Positions 37,238-47,940 of a DNA stretch of 64,000 nucleotides are shown here, piece by piece. The stretch is from positions 44,275,833 to 44,339,832 of the forward strand of contig NW_026622764.1 of the NCBI RefSeq assembly GCF_023065955.2, read 5' to 3'. Position 1 is the stretch's first letter; each line of letters starts with the position of its first letter. The DNA comes from Ursus arctos (lineage: Eukaryota > Chordata > Mammalia > Carnivora > Ursidae). A model generated the notes under the pieces. That model was not told the DNA's origin. It searched no databases and saw only the letters and a program-made list of their open reading frames with translations. A program made the translations under genes and the position numbers.

Positions 37238-37819
37238 TTTGTTTCTTTTCTTTTTTTCTTTTTTACTGTGATTGGCAAAAAGTTTTTTTATTGGCTTTAT
37301 GCTGGTTTATATAAAAATTAGGATTTTTATTTACTTTTTATTTCGGTGTGCTCCAGAGCATTTTATACAGCATAGACTTATCTTAAGAAAAATCAATTCA
37401 CCATAACTTCCTTTCCATGAGGTGTTTTGTTTGGAGGGGTAGTTCTCTTACAACTTTCTAATTTCTTATAGCTCTTAGTATGATTAAGTTTTTTACATCC
37501 TTTTGAGTCAGATAAATATTTTATTTTCCTAGAAATCACCCATTTCATCCAGATTCTCAGATTTACTATCAGAGAGTTGTATAAAAAGTTTTTAGACATC
37601 TTTGATTCCTGGGCAGCTGTGGATATAAACATATATATATATTATATTTCTTGATTAGGGTAGCTATTTTTTTCATTATAATGCTTTGTTAAAAAATTAA
37701 CTCTTGATATTTCTATCTGTCTTTTGATTTTGGATCTCTTTTATATTTTATAATTATGAAATCCTTCTTTGTACTTTTTCATACATGTAAACATTTACCA
37801 ATATTCACAGACTTGGAAT

Positions 37820-38240
37820 ATATGAGTACCTTGTATTGGACTGTACATAGTGTTCACTAATATTTTTTGCCCCTTACTGAAAGAGGAATATATTTCTCTG
37901 CATTGTTGATTATAGATGTGATCATGTGGCTTACTTTGGATAAGGAAATATGAAAATAGATGTCATTTTAGTTGAAAACAAGATGAGCTCTTCTGTAGTT
38001 GAAAACAAGATGAGCTCTTCTGTAGTTGAAAACAAGATGAGTTCTTTTTAATCCCTCAGCCATGCAACCAGTAGTGTTTCAGATGGAGGCTATCATCAGT
38101 CTCGCTCCCACAACGAAGGTAATGTGATGCAGGGGCAAACCGGACATGCAGAGTCAGAGAGAAACAAACCTTTGCTGTTGTAAGCCATTGGGATTTGGGG
38201 TGTGTTTCTTAGAGCAGCATAATCTATACTCTTTTGTCTG
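37820..38240 (+). mobile_element. Unassigned ancient interspersed repeat
   Basis: It has a repeat-like phrase 'gatcatgtggcttactttgg'. Its right-hand end is 'cctttgctgttgtaagccat', 'gatttggggtgtg' and 'agagcagcataatctat', which resembles the 3' ends of old mammalian LTR-type repeats. I cannot name the family. A 27-bp triplication lies inside. Confidence 0.4.
37970..38050. repeat. 27-bp unit, three tandem copies
   Basis: Copies start at 37970, 37997 and 38024; each begins AGTTGAAAACAAGATGAG. The first two are identical and the third differs at its end. The near identity means a recent local duplication inside an old repeat. Confidence 0.93.
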
Positions 38241-38374
38241 ACATACTGCTAGGTTGAAACAAATAACAATATCTTCAAGAGTCAAGTGAATAGGTAAGTT
38301 AAATGAGAAGAGAGTTTCTCCATGTGCAAATTGTTATACCACTGGGCAGGAATTTAGAGTAGATTTTTAAATAT

Positions 38375-38625
38375 CAACTTCTGAGTTAGAAAGACATGGC
38401 TTTAGTTCCCTGTTCTGCTATTTACTAGATGTAAGTAAAGTTGAAAACATCACCTAACCTCTTTAAGATTTATTTCCTCATTTGTAAATTGGGAATTGTA
38501 AATTATAAATTCCTCATTTGTAAATGATAACATCTATATTATATAGTCCTGGTAGAAGAACTTTAGTGAAATGAGAGATGTAAACTCTCTGGCACACAGC
38601 AAATACTTAAATGGCCGTTACAGCT
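38375..38625 (+). mobile_element. MIR SINE relic
   Basis: Sense MIR: 'ctgttctgctatttactaga', 'cacctaacctctttaagatt', 'cctcatttgtaaattggga', 'ctctctggcacacagcaaat'. The 'cctcatttgtaaat' segment is locally duplicated (about 38476 and 38512). Confidence 0.65.
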
Positions 38626-39142
38626 CTGTTGACACTACCAACAATACCCTAATACTGTTTAGCACTTGGCAAGTATGTATTTCTTGTCATGTGTACTTGG
38701 GCTTCTTGGAATTTGTCTTTGGCTTTGGAGATATTTTATTTGTAATTTTCAAATACCATAATAATTTACTTATATTATTCTTTAACTTTTTATCTGTTAT
38801 TATTTCCAACATTCTGTTTTATTGTGGTACCACATGATTTCCTTTATCTGAGTTTTAAGTTTATTATACTATTGACTATCTTGAAATTTAAGATTTAAGA
38901 GTTCTTAAATTTTTATATGCCTTACAATTTTTTAAAGGATGAAAAAATGCACGTGTACATAACTGAGTCATTACTCCCTAGTTATCAGGGGGTAAGCACA
39001 AGTAAATACATTCTGAAGGATGAACGGCTTTCAGTCGGGTGTGTGAGGACAAAATTTGTTGAACTCTCAAATATCAAAGTTTGCTTTGATTTTCTCCATA
39101 CAAAATGATTAGAGACCTGAAATCATTTCTAAAAAACACAAA

Positions 39143-39600
39143 TCTGTTGGTTTTCTGTTACTGCATAACAAACGCAGTGATGTAAAACAACACCCCTTTA
39201 TTATTTCATGGCTTCTCTGGGCATGGCTACCAAGGGTCTCACAAGGTGTCAGCCAGGGCTCCAGTTTTATCTGGAGCTCAGAGTCCTCTTCCAGGTTCAT
39301 TCGTGTTGTTGGTAGAATTGTTTCCTGAGGTTATAGTACTAAGGCTGTCAGCTCTTGGAGACCACTCCCAGTTTCCTGCTATGTGGCTTTCCCCATAGGC
39401 AGTTAATATAATAACAGCTTACTTCTTCAAGACCAATAAGAAAGTCTCTTCTACCAGTCTGAATAGGATGGTGTTCTATAACATAACCTAATCAAGAGAG
39501 TGACATCTTGCCATCCTTGTCATATTCCATTAGTTAGAAGCTAATCATAGGTATCACGTATACTCAAGGGGAGAGCATTATAGAAAGGCTAGAATTGTTA
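39143..39600 (+). mobile_element. MaLR/MLT1-like LTR relic
   Basis: Left end 'ttggttttctgttactgcat' with 'gatgtaaaacaacaccc'. Then 'ggtgtcagccagggctcc', 'aacctaatcaagagagtgac', 'catattccattagttagaag' and 'actcaaggggagagcatta'. The order matches a common MLT1-like LTR. Subtype not certain. Confidence 0.65.
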
Positions 39601-41285
39601 TGGGATCGCCCTAGGATGTGTTTAACACCGAACTTTAGTAAACTGATTTTATAATAAAGGGCAATATATATGTACTAAAGAAACCCCTGCTTTATCCTGA
39701 GCACTGGTTATAAACTTGTAGAATATTTTATTTGTAATAGAAAGTATCATGTGAAAAGTCCTTAGAAAATTAGAGGTCAAAGGCCTATGAATTAGGATTA
39801 TATCTCCTACCATTTCCTAACTATACATATATAGAATTGGTTATGTCTTGATGTTTGGGTACAGTGTGTTCAGTGATATATTTTTAAAAATTCAGATATA
39901 TTCTTTTTAAACCTCTGAATAATATTTCTTGAATGTCTGTGAACATTTAGGAAAGGAATTTGGTTGAGAAGTTTAATGTCTGTTGTTATGCTTTAGAATT
40001 CTGTTTCCTCAAAAAGAAGTTTTTCCTCCTTAGATTTCATTTAGAGAAGAAACAACAATAACAAAAAACTCCATTTAGTTTCCCTCCTTATGTTACACTA
40101 AAATATTTTATGTGTGTGATTTTGCACAATTAATATATCTTAAATGACATTTACTTATTCATGCATGCATACATACATGCATGCATGCAGATGTATTAGA
40201 AAAGGTCTGCTGACAAGATCAACAGACCCTCCAGGGCCATGTATATGAGCTAATCATTATGAATTACTTTTCAAAACAGAGGTCATTCTTCCTTCTGTAA
40301 TTTACCTTGATCTCCAGTGATGTTTTTTCTCTTATATTTCAGTATTTCTTCTTGGCTTCTTAAGCAAATGGATATTGTTAAACATTTCCCCAGAACTTTA
40401 AAATGTGAACTTGTAGTTTGCTTTTAAGCAAACCCTGACAGTTATCTCGAATGATTTTATATAATTTTATTTACGGATATTTGAGAATAGTGAATAAAAA
40501 AATTATAGGACTAGGATTCGTAGTATTTTTTCTCTCCTTCTCTGTTTCCATCCAAAATAGTTTGACTTATAATGATAAATACAGAAAATAATGTATTTCT
40601 GACTCTGAGAAAATATGCTGGTGTTAATTCATTTAAAACTCTTTGCATTGACTTTAGACTATGATTTCCAATGGGGATAGTACTTATTTTCAGTACTTTG
40701 CTAACCTGGGGTGTGCAATTTAGTTATTTAGTAAGCTGTTCTGTGTTCAGATGTCTTGGTAACATTTAAATCATTTCAAAGCAATGTTCTATTTCTTGAA
40801 AGTCCAACAAAATTCTTCCGAAGATGACAGTTTTTTCCCCCTGTGTCAATTGGTAATAGATGAGATCCCAGTGACAAAACTGTAAGCAAAAACAGTGTAT
40901 TGCTAAAATCATGTACATGTTTTAAAAAGAAAAAATGCAGTTTCTCTTTGAAAATTAAAGATATATATACCCAAGTCTTTTCATTGTTTTTGCTGTATTT
41001 CCCATAAGAGAGCAATACTTGAAATGGACAGTTTATTACATCTGAATTGTTTCTTCCTTTTTTTTAAGGATCACTTCTCTATATCTCATCTCAGACTTCC
41101 TGCTCTTCATCATTTTAACTCGTATCTATTTTTGTGTGTATCTCAGGACAACTCTGTAGCTACAATGCGTGGGTATAGTTTGGAGCCATTAATTAGGGTT
41201 TTCCTTAACTTCCAAACTTGACCTAGAATTGCTGTCATTTCTGGGTGTGCCACCAAAAGACTTTCTATACAATATAGCTCTTCAA
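39601..41285. other. Unique DNA with a small (ATGC)n tract
   Basis: The tract 'catgcatgcatacatacatg' lies at about 40160-40189. No gene or other repeat recognised. Confidence 0.45.
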
Positions 41286-41910
41286 ACTCTTGCCCATTTT
41301 TTTTCTCTTTGTAGCCAACTTTGTGAAAGAGTTCTCTAAACTTGTTTACTGTATTTATTTTCTACTTCTAAGTCACTTCAGTCTAACTTGTACTTCATTA
41401 CTCCCCAAAAGAACTCTCACTAAGTCACAAAATTCCTCCATATTTCTCTGTTCAGTGAGTACTTTTCAGTCACTTTCGAATCTGACCTTCTAGTGTTATT
41501 GAACGATATTGACTATATCCCTCTTAAAACTCTCTCCTCCCTTGGCTTTCTCAACATCATATTATCTTGAATTCATTCCTGCCTATGCGTCTCTTCTCTT
41601 TCTTTCTTATCAGGCTGTCTTCCTCTACCTGGCTTTTAACTGTTGAAATTTCTTAAGGCGTAGTCAAGGATTTCTTCTGTTCTTACTCTATATTCTCCCT
41701 TAGGGAAGCTCATCCATGCCATAACCTTAGTTACCACATACGAAATTAGGACCTCCAGTTCAGTGCTCTTCTCTAAGCTTCAGACCTAACTGCACAACTG
41801 CCCACTTAACATAGCTACTTGACTGTCTCAGTGTAGCTCAAATTCATCAGATAAAAAAATGAACTATCACCAAACTATTGCCCAGATTAGAAAATGACAC
41901 TTTAATTTAC

Positions 41911-42111
41911 GTTTTTTTTTTTTAAAGATTTTATTTATTTAATTGACAGAGATAGAGACAGGCAGCGAGAGAGGGAACACAAACAGGGGGAGTGGGAGAG
42001 GAAGAAGCAGGCTCATAGCAGAGGAGCCTGATGTGGGGCTCGATCCCATAACGCCGGAATCACGCCCTGAGCCGAAGGCAGACGCTTAATGACTGTGCCA
42101 CCCAGGTGCCT
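41911..42111 (-). mobile_element. CAN SINE, young-type
   Basis: Antisense near-consensus copy. CTTTAATTTAC flanks it exactly (41900-41910, 42112-42122). Confidence 0.97.
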
Positions 42112-42205
42112 CTTTAATTTACTTCTTAAACAAGAAAGCTGAGAGAAAACTGTGACTCCTTCGCTTCCTCAACTGCCTATTGAACACAATCTATTTCCTT
42201 TTCTA

Positions 42206-42333
42206 TTTTTTAACTTTTTTAGTTGTTTTTTTTTTTTTTTTTTTTTATGAAGTAAGCTCTACACCCAATATGGGGCTTGAACTCATGAGACAAGAGTCAC
42301 ATGTTGTACTCACTGAGCCAGACAGGTACCCCT
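42206..42333 (-). mobile_element. Older short CAN SINE
   Basis: Antisense: T tract, 'agtaagctctacacccaata', 'tggggcttgaactcatgaga', 'gagccagacaggtacccc'. TATTTCCTTTTCTA (42192-42205) and TATTTTCTTTTCTA (42334-42347) are the target duplication. Confidence 0.82.
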
Positions 42334-42425
42334 TATTTTCTTTTCTAAATATTTCATTAATTGATCCACTTTCCTTTACCTCCAATATCACAATGAAAGT
42401 TCAATTTACCCTTGTCATCTGCCTA

Positions 42426-42462
42426 TGTACTAGTCAGAGAAACAGAACCAATAATATATGTG

Positions 42463-42495
<33 letters not shown>

Positions 42496-43022
42496 TGGGA
42501 AAGGGAGAGAGATTGAGAGAGATGCTATTTTTGCATAGAAATTGTTTCCCATGATTATGGAGGCTGAGAAGTCTGAGAATCTGCAAGCTAGATAATCAGG
42601 AAGGCTGGTATTATAATTTAATCAGAATCTGAAGACGTTAGAACCAGGGAAGTTGATGGTCTAAGTCAATCCAGGTTTAGGCCTGAGAATTGGTTGGGAG
42701 GGCTCATGATGTAAGTCCCAATGTGAATCCAAAGGTCTGACAACCAGAAACACTAGTATCTGAGGGCAGGAGAATATGGATGTCCCAGATCAGGCAAAGA
42801 GAACAAATTCATCCTTCCTCTGCTCTTTTGTTCTAATTAGTCCCTCAACAGATTGAATTGCATGATACCTACCCACACTGGTGAGGATAATCTTTATTCA
42901 GTCTATTGACTCAAATGCTGATCTCTTCCAGAAATACCCTCAGAAATACAATCAGGAAGAATGTTTTACTAGTTATTTGGGTATCCCTTAGTCCAAATTG
43001 ACACATAAAATTAACCATTGCA
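42426..43022 (-). mobile_element. MLT2-type solo LTR (ERVL)
   Basis: Antisense MLT2: starts 'tgtactagtcagagaaacag', then 'gattatggaggctgagaag', 'ttattcagtctattgactc', 'gatctcttccagaaatacc', ending 'cacataaaattaaccattgc'. Flanks GCCTA and GCTTA (42421-42425, 43023-43027) fit a decayed 5-bp duplication. A (TG)n(GA)n expansion sits near its A/T-rich end. Same family as the LTR at 29852-30328 but in the opposite orientation. Confidence 0.82.
42459..42495. repeat. (TG)n(GA)n compound microsatellite
   Basis: About nine TG units then nine GA units, inside the MLT2 LTR. Confidence 0.93.
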
Positions 43023-43817
43023 GCTTAGAATACAAAACTGACTAAAAACTGTTCTCCTCATATCTTATATTTTCTTCTGTAATATAGGCTTTCTGTAGCA
43101 ACCAGATACTTAAAGATACTCATCACGAGACATCCACCAGCCTTAAAAATTTCAGTGAGATATTATTGATCTTAGAAAAAGTAAAACAAAGACCATAGTC
43201 CTTAAAATGGCCATGAAGGCCCCAGTAGTTTGGCTCCTTGCTATCCCTGAGGTCTTTGGCCTCCCACCTTGGTCTCTGCTTTTCACTACCTTGACCCCAG
43301 GCCCCTGGGATCTGTCTGCTCATTACTGCAACAGGGTTTTGCATGCTCTGTTTTTCTCTGTGAGGAAAATTTCCTTCCTCCTTCCTCTGTGTGTACACAT
43401 TCATCCTTAATATCCTAGCCAGTTGATTTTTGGGAAGCTTTCCTTGATTCCCAGTATAAGTCAGATATATGGGATGCATTCCCTTACAAAACTCTGATTA
43501 TTTCCCTCAGTATATCCATCTCAATTCCTAATTATATGTCATCACTGTGATTATTTGATTAATATGTGACTCCTCTTTAGGCTCACCGAGAATAGGGACT
43601 GCGTACTTTGTGCTCATCATTTGTATCACCAGCACACAGCATAATTGCTAGCACATTATAGACATTCTATAAATATTTGTGTAATTAATAAATTAATCTT
43701 GGCAGATGATGGGAAGCAGAAGGGCAGCTACTTAAGGAAAACTAATTTGGAAGGAAAATTTAGTTGGCCAGGTAAAAGTAATTAGTAAATTCAACTATTG
43801 ATGCAAAATGATTTTTT

Positions 43818-44020
43818 TCTTTTTTTTTTTTTAATTTTATTTATTTTTTTGAGAGAGAGAGAGAGCACGCGAGAGAGGGAACACAAGCAGGGGGAGTGGG
43901 AGAGGAAGAAGCAGGGTCCCAGCAAAGCAGGGAGCCCAATACAGGGCTCGATCCCAGGACCCTGGGATCATGCCCTGAGCCGAAGGCAGAGCCTTAACAA
44001 CTGAGCCACCCAGGCACCCC
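43818..44020 (-). mobile_element. CAN SINE
   Basis: Antisense copy with a long T tail, GA-rich body, 'gggctcgatcccaggaccct' and end 'gccacccaggcacccc'. T-rich flanks similar to 'gatttttttc' are on both sides. Confidence 0.95.
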
Positions 44021-44877
44021 ATTTTTTTTTTTTCTTTTTCGACTTTGCTGCAATATATCAGCATCCATCATTTTGGTGATTTTTAAGTAGGGCATAGCAA
44101 TGATGAATTGTAAGCGAAGTTTTTCAAAATACCCATTCTTTCCCCCACCCACTCCTCTAAGGACTAACATAATCTTGCTGTGAGATGAAATAAAGTGGGG
44201 ATAGTATAGTACCTGAGAAACCAGTTGTTTTAGAGTGACTTGATAAGTAATTCATAGGTCATTGAATAAAATACTCTTAACATGACTATTTGGGAAATTG
44301 AACCAAATTACGTGAAAATCAAAAGCAATGATTGTTAAGATTAACTATTGAAAACCATTTAATTAATGAAGGTGCATGTGTGTGTGTGCGTGTACTGACA
44401 ATAGTTATGTAATGCTGTAGGGTACTGCGTGAGGCAGGGAGTAGTGACTTGAAGTTGGTGACATGACCGTTGATCTGATCATTGATACCCATGTGTGCCA
44501 TCTTAAGGAACCACTTATGGGTTTTCAATAGGAAAGTAACAAAGTCAGATTTTGGCCTAGAATTTGGTGATTCTCAACCAGTAGGATAGTGTGGGGGATA
44601 GAAGTAGGAGGTGATGGTTCAGAATTACTTAGGGGATTTTTTTTTTCAAATTATCTATGCCTCTACATATCTAGAAGGTTTAAATTATACATTTGGCAAG
44701 TAGGACATCACCTCTTACTCCTGGGTCTAGTTGAAGGTTTTTGAAATAGGTGGAAATGTGTTCTACCTTTGAGATGTGGTGAGGTTAAAAAGTTACTGAG
44801 CTTGGGGAGCCATTTAAAAAATATTATCCCTCTATTGTCTGAATGGAAATGGGTTTGGAAAAATAGAGAGAACATAT
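44021..44877. other. Unique DNA, no gene seen
   Basis: Contains a short TG-rich stretch near 44372-44392 but no assignable gene or repeat. Confidence 0.45.
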
Positions 44878-45560
44878 ATTCATTCCATAGATATTTGTTG
44901 AGGGTCACCATATTCTAATTAATGTGCAGCTATTGGCATGACCATGACATATTTCTATATCTGCCTTCATGGGACTTGCATTTTAATGGGGAGTAAAATA
45001 GGAAACAAATGAGCCCGTGTCAGTGAAATTATATGTTATTTAAGTTGAAGGAAAGGAATAAAGAGTATCTTGTTATTGAGAGTAATGAGGGGTGGAGACT
45101 TCCTTACAAAAGGCCTTTTGAAAGAGGAAATATCTAGTCTTATAATCGAAGGACAAAAATCCAAAGGAAAAACATGTTCAGAGAGAACAACGAGCCCAAA
45201 GACCAGCAGAGGGAAAGAGGTTATTGTACTCTAGGAACTGAAAGACCACTGTGGCCTGTGGCACAGTGAGCTGGAGCTACGGAGCCAGACAGCCAGTGTC
45301 TTGTACTGAGGTAGAAGGTGATCAGGGACCGAGTCATGCAGGTTTAGCTCATGGTGACAAGTTTGTATTAAATTCTCTGTGTGAGGAACAGTCATGGAAG
45401 AGATTTAAGTGGTATAGTAAATGACATTTTAGCTTCTGTGGAGAATGATTTGGAGAGGGCAGAAGTGGAAGAACAGAGACCAGTATGGGAGTTATTCAGA
45501 ATTGCAGGAAAATTATGGAAGTGGCTGGGGCCACAGTAGGAATATTGGCAGCGAGTAGGT
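44878..45560 (-). mobile_element. L2 LINE 3' fragment
   Basis: Antisense L2 in order: 'catagatatttgttgagggt', 'tgccttcatgggacttgcat', 'gagacttccttacaaaaggc', 'gaccactgtggcctgtggca', 'gaccgagtcatgcaggttta', 'acattttagcttctgtgg'. It reads from the L2 3' end toward the RT region. Confidence 0.6.
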
Positions 45561-46966
45561 TTGAGATTTGTATTAGGTTTGATTCTTTACTATAGTTTCT
45601 CTAGTATCAAAAAAGGGGGATTTGGTTGTTACTCGGATAATCACAATGGAAGTAGCTATGGAAAGGCTACAATTTTTAGTGAATGAAAAGGACAGTAGGT
45701 CAGGAGATGGCAGGATTAAGGTGGAAAACTGTTGAAATGGCTAAATGGCTTGTACTTCAGTGGAGCAGAATTTTACAAGCAGGAAGGGGAGGAATGACCT
45801 GGAAGCAGGAGAGCAAGAAGGACACCTATTCCATCTTCTTGCTGCAACTGAGAAAAAGAACATCCTCTACTTGAAAGGTTTAATGGAGAGATAGTGACTT
45901 CAAAGAATGTCCAGGTTAAACTTAAAGCAGGAAGATGTAGGAATTATTTAGAGAGAAGGGTGAGAATTTGGAGGAGTTTGCTGAACCTGTACAGAGAGTT
46001 ACAGAGCAACAGGGGAAGCATGTGGGACTGTAGAGAAGATATTCTTATGTTTCTGCAGTTAGAGCTTTCTGAGCAAATTTTACTGAAACTTGGGATCTGA
46101 GATAAAAGACAAATTTGGGAGTTAAATTATGACTGAGTGGATAGTGAAAAACCATCCAGATTTACCTCCCTGGAGGCATGTGTTTCTATTTTAAGAGGGG
46201 ATGAGACTAGATATACTGATCCTACCTTTTCCCTGGAGAATTTATTTACATTCCAAAAGGTTAGGATTCAGGATCCTTTCCATTACATTTCTAAAGAAAC
46301 TTTCTTGAGAGGGGAGGGAAGAGTGTATCTCTCTCTTATATGAATACACAGGTTTATGTTTTTGAGTTCTTCACCTATAATACCGATGCCCTATATGGAG
46401 GATGATACCTAGCTTTCACCACATTTCCCCAGAGGTAAAAATTGGGACACAAGAGACTGCACATTTATTATTTGTTGTAAGTAAATAAAAAGTCCGTTCT
46501 GCTTCAGAAATCTTGTGTGTGCATTCAGGATAATATTAATAAATACAGATATCAAAAAACTTAACAAAGGTTTTGTCATGAAAAAGAAGGACAGTAAATT
46601 GTGCCAGCTTATATAAGAATGCAACCTAGTGATAAATATTAGAATGTTCCTGGTGATAAAAGGAGGACTGGAGAATTGTGATATCCCAGAGGTGACTTCA
46701 GTAAAATTTTGTTTTAGTTAAGCAAGAGAAGATGAGGGTCTATAGTTGGCTATTTGCTGTAAGGAGGGAAGAAATTTGAAGACCTGTTTTAGAGATTTAG
46801 ATTGTCAGGAGCTGGTGATGGAGTAGATATAGAATGCTAGGAAGGAAGAAAAATCAAAAATGAGTTTGTAACTCTCCTTATGTATTTGGGTAATTGAGAT
46901 AATTGACATTTAAAATATAGGTATAGGAAAAAATTGAGGAAGGGAAGATAACAGATTCAGTATTTT
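45561..46966. other. Purine-rich unassigned DNA
   Basis: G/A-rich on the plus strand, like the antisense L2 before it. It may be further decayed L2, but I cannot align it. Open frames of 60-70 codons look like chance. Confidence 0.35.
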
Positions 46967-46980
46967 TATGTTGATTTTTT

Positions 46981-47453
46981 TAAAAGATTTTATTTATTTT
47001 ATTATTTTTAAATTTATTTTTAAAGATTTTGTTTATTTGCCAGAGAGAAACAGAGCACACGTGCACAAGCAGGGGGGGGATCTGGCAGGAGAAGCAGGCT
47101 CTCTGCTGAGCAAGGAGCCCAGTGCAGGACTCGATCCCGGGACCTTGGGATCATGACCTGAGCTAAAAGCAGACACTTAACCGACTGAGCCACCCAGGCG
47201 TCCTAGGACTTTATTTATTTAGAAAGAGAGAGAAAGCGTGCACATGCACAGGCACATGCAAGTGCCTGTGAGTGGGGGAAGGAACAGAGGGTGAGGGACA
47301 AGCAGACCTTGTCCTGAGCACAGACCCCACCCTGAGCTCAGACCCTATACAGGGCTTGATATGGAGACTCTGAGATCATGACCCTGAGATCATGACCTGA
47401 GCCAAAATCAAGAGTCAGACACTTAACCAACTGAGCCACTCAGGCACCTCTGA
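46981..47453 (-). mobile_element. CAN SINE split by another SINE
   Basis: The outer element begins 'aaaagattttatttatttt' (about 46981-47008) and resumes at about 47205 ('ggactttatttatttagaaag'), ending 'gccactcaggcacctc'. TATGTTGATTTTTT flanks the whole unit (46967-46980, 47454-47467). The resumed part has an internal duplication of 'ctgagatcatgacc' near 47370-47400. Confidence 0.85.
47009..47204 (-). mobile_element. Inner CAN SINE
   Basis: Antisense copy, T-rich tail to 'gccacccaggcgtcct', with 'gactcgatcccgggaccttg' as its B-box region. It lies within the T/A-rich tail of the outer SINE. Confidence 0.88.
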
Positions 47454-47467
47454 TATGTTGATTTTTT

Positions 47468-47940
47468 AACATCAGTATTATTAAGGTATAATTTACATGA
47501 AATAGAGATAAGTATTTTTGGGTGCAGACTAAAAATCATGACAAATATATATGGTTCACTATCAAAATCAAGCTATAGAAGACATTGTCACCTCATATGT
47601 TCCCTCACTTTCTTTTTCAGTAAATCTTTCATAGACATCCAGCATTTGGAAAACACTAAATTGTTTTCTGTTCCTAAACAATTGTCTCACCATAATGTCA
47701 TAAAAATAGAATCATACAATATATAACCTTTTGTATCTCATCCTTTCAATTATCATGATGCTTTTGAGACCCATGGATGCTATTCCATGTATCAGCAGTT
47801 TTGTTTTGTTTTACTGCTGACTAGTATTCCATCGTATAGTTAGATTACAATTTGTTTATTCATTTGTTTAGTCAATGATATTTATGTTATTTCCAGTTTT
47901 TGGTGATTATGAATAAAGATACTGTAAACATTCATGAAAA
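47468..47940 (-). mobile_element. Old L1 (L1M) 3' fragment
   Basis: Antisense L1 landmarks: 'tattaaggtataatttacat' at the left, 'aatagaatcatacaatatat', 'gactagtattccatcgtat', 'ttatgaataaagatactgt'. Strongly decayed. Confidence 0.75.

Larger units (their letters stand above)
35900..37750 (-). mobile_element. Old L1 (L1M) ORF2 fragment
   Basis: Antisense L1 ORF2 landmarks appear in order. Near 36010 is the 'ccatccagcagctctgtagg' position, equivalent to the intercistronic/zinc-knuckle area. Near 36120-36160 is 'gggcaatttgataggtgg', and near 36555 'gctatttgtcagatg'. 'taatccatttggaatttg' lies near 36890. AT-rich, RT-proximal DNA follows to about 37750. It is interrupted by a SINE (36172-36375) and a (TTCC)n tract. 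Highly diverged, no usable frame; the edges are approximate. Confidence 0.6.
41290..43700 (+). mobile_element. L2 LINE, one copy split by three insertions
   Basis: Sense L2: the RT-derived part starts near 41520 ('aaactctctcctcccttggc', then 'cagttcagtgctcttctc' near 41757 and 'caactgcccacttaacatag' near 41795). The post-RT part continues after the SINE (42123-42205). The 3' UTR runs at 43195-43700 ('ggccatgaaggccccagtag', 'gagaatagggactgcgtac', 'cagcacacagcataattgc', 'tataaatatttgtg'). SINEs at 41911-42111 and 42206-42333 and an MLT2 LTR at 42426-43022 interrupt it. No intact frame. Confidence 0.6.

Noticed and set aside
43123..43479. 118-codon minus-strand frame
   Set aside because: Antisense to the L2 3' UTR; no protein family.
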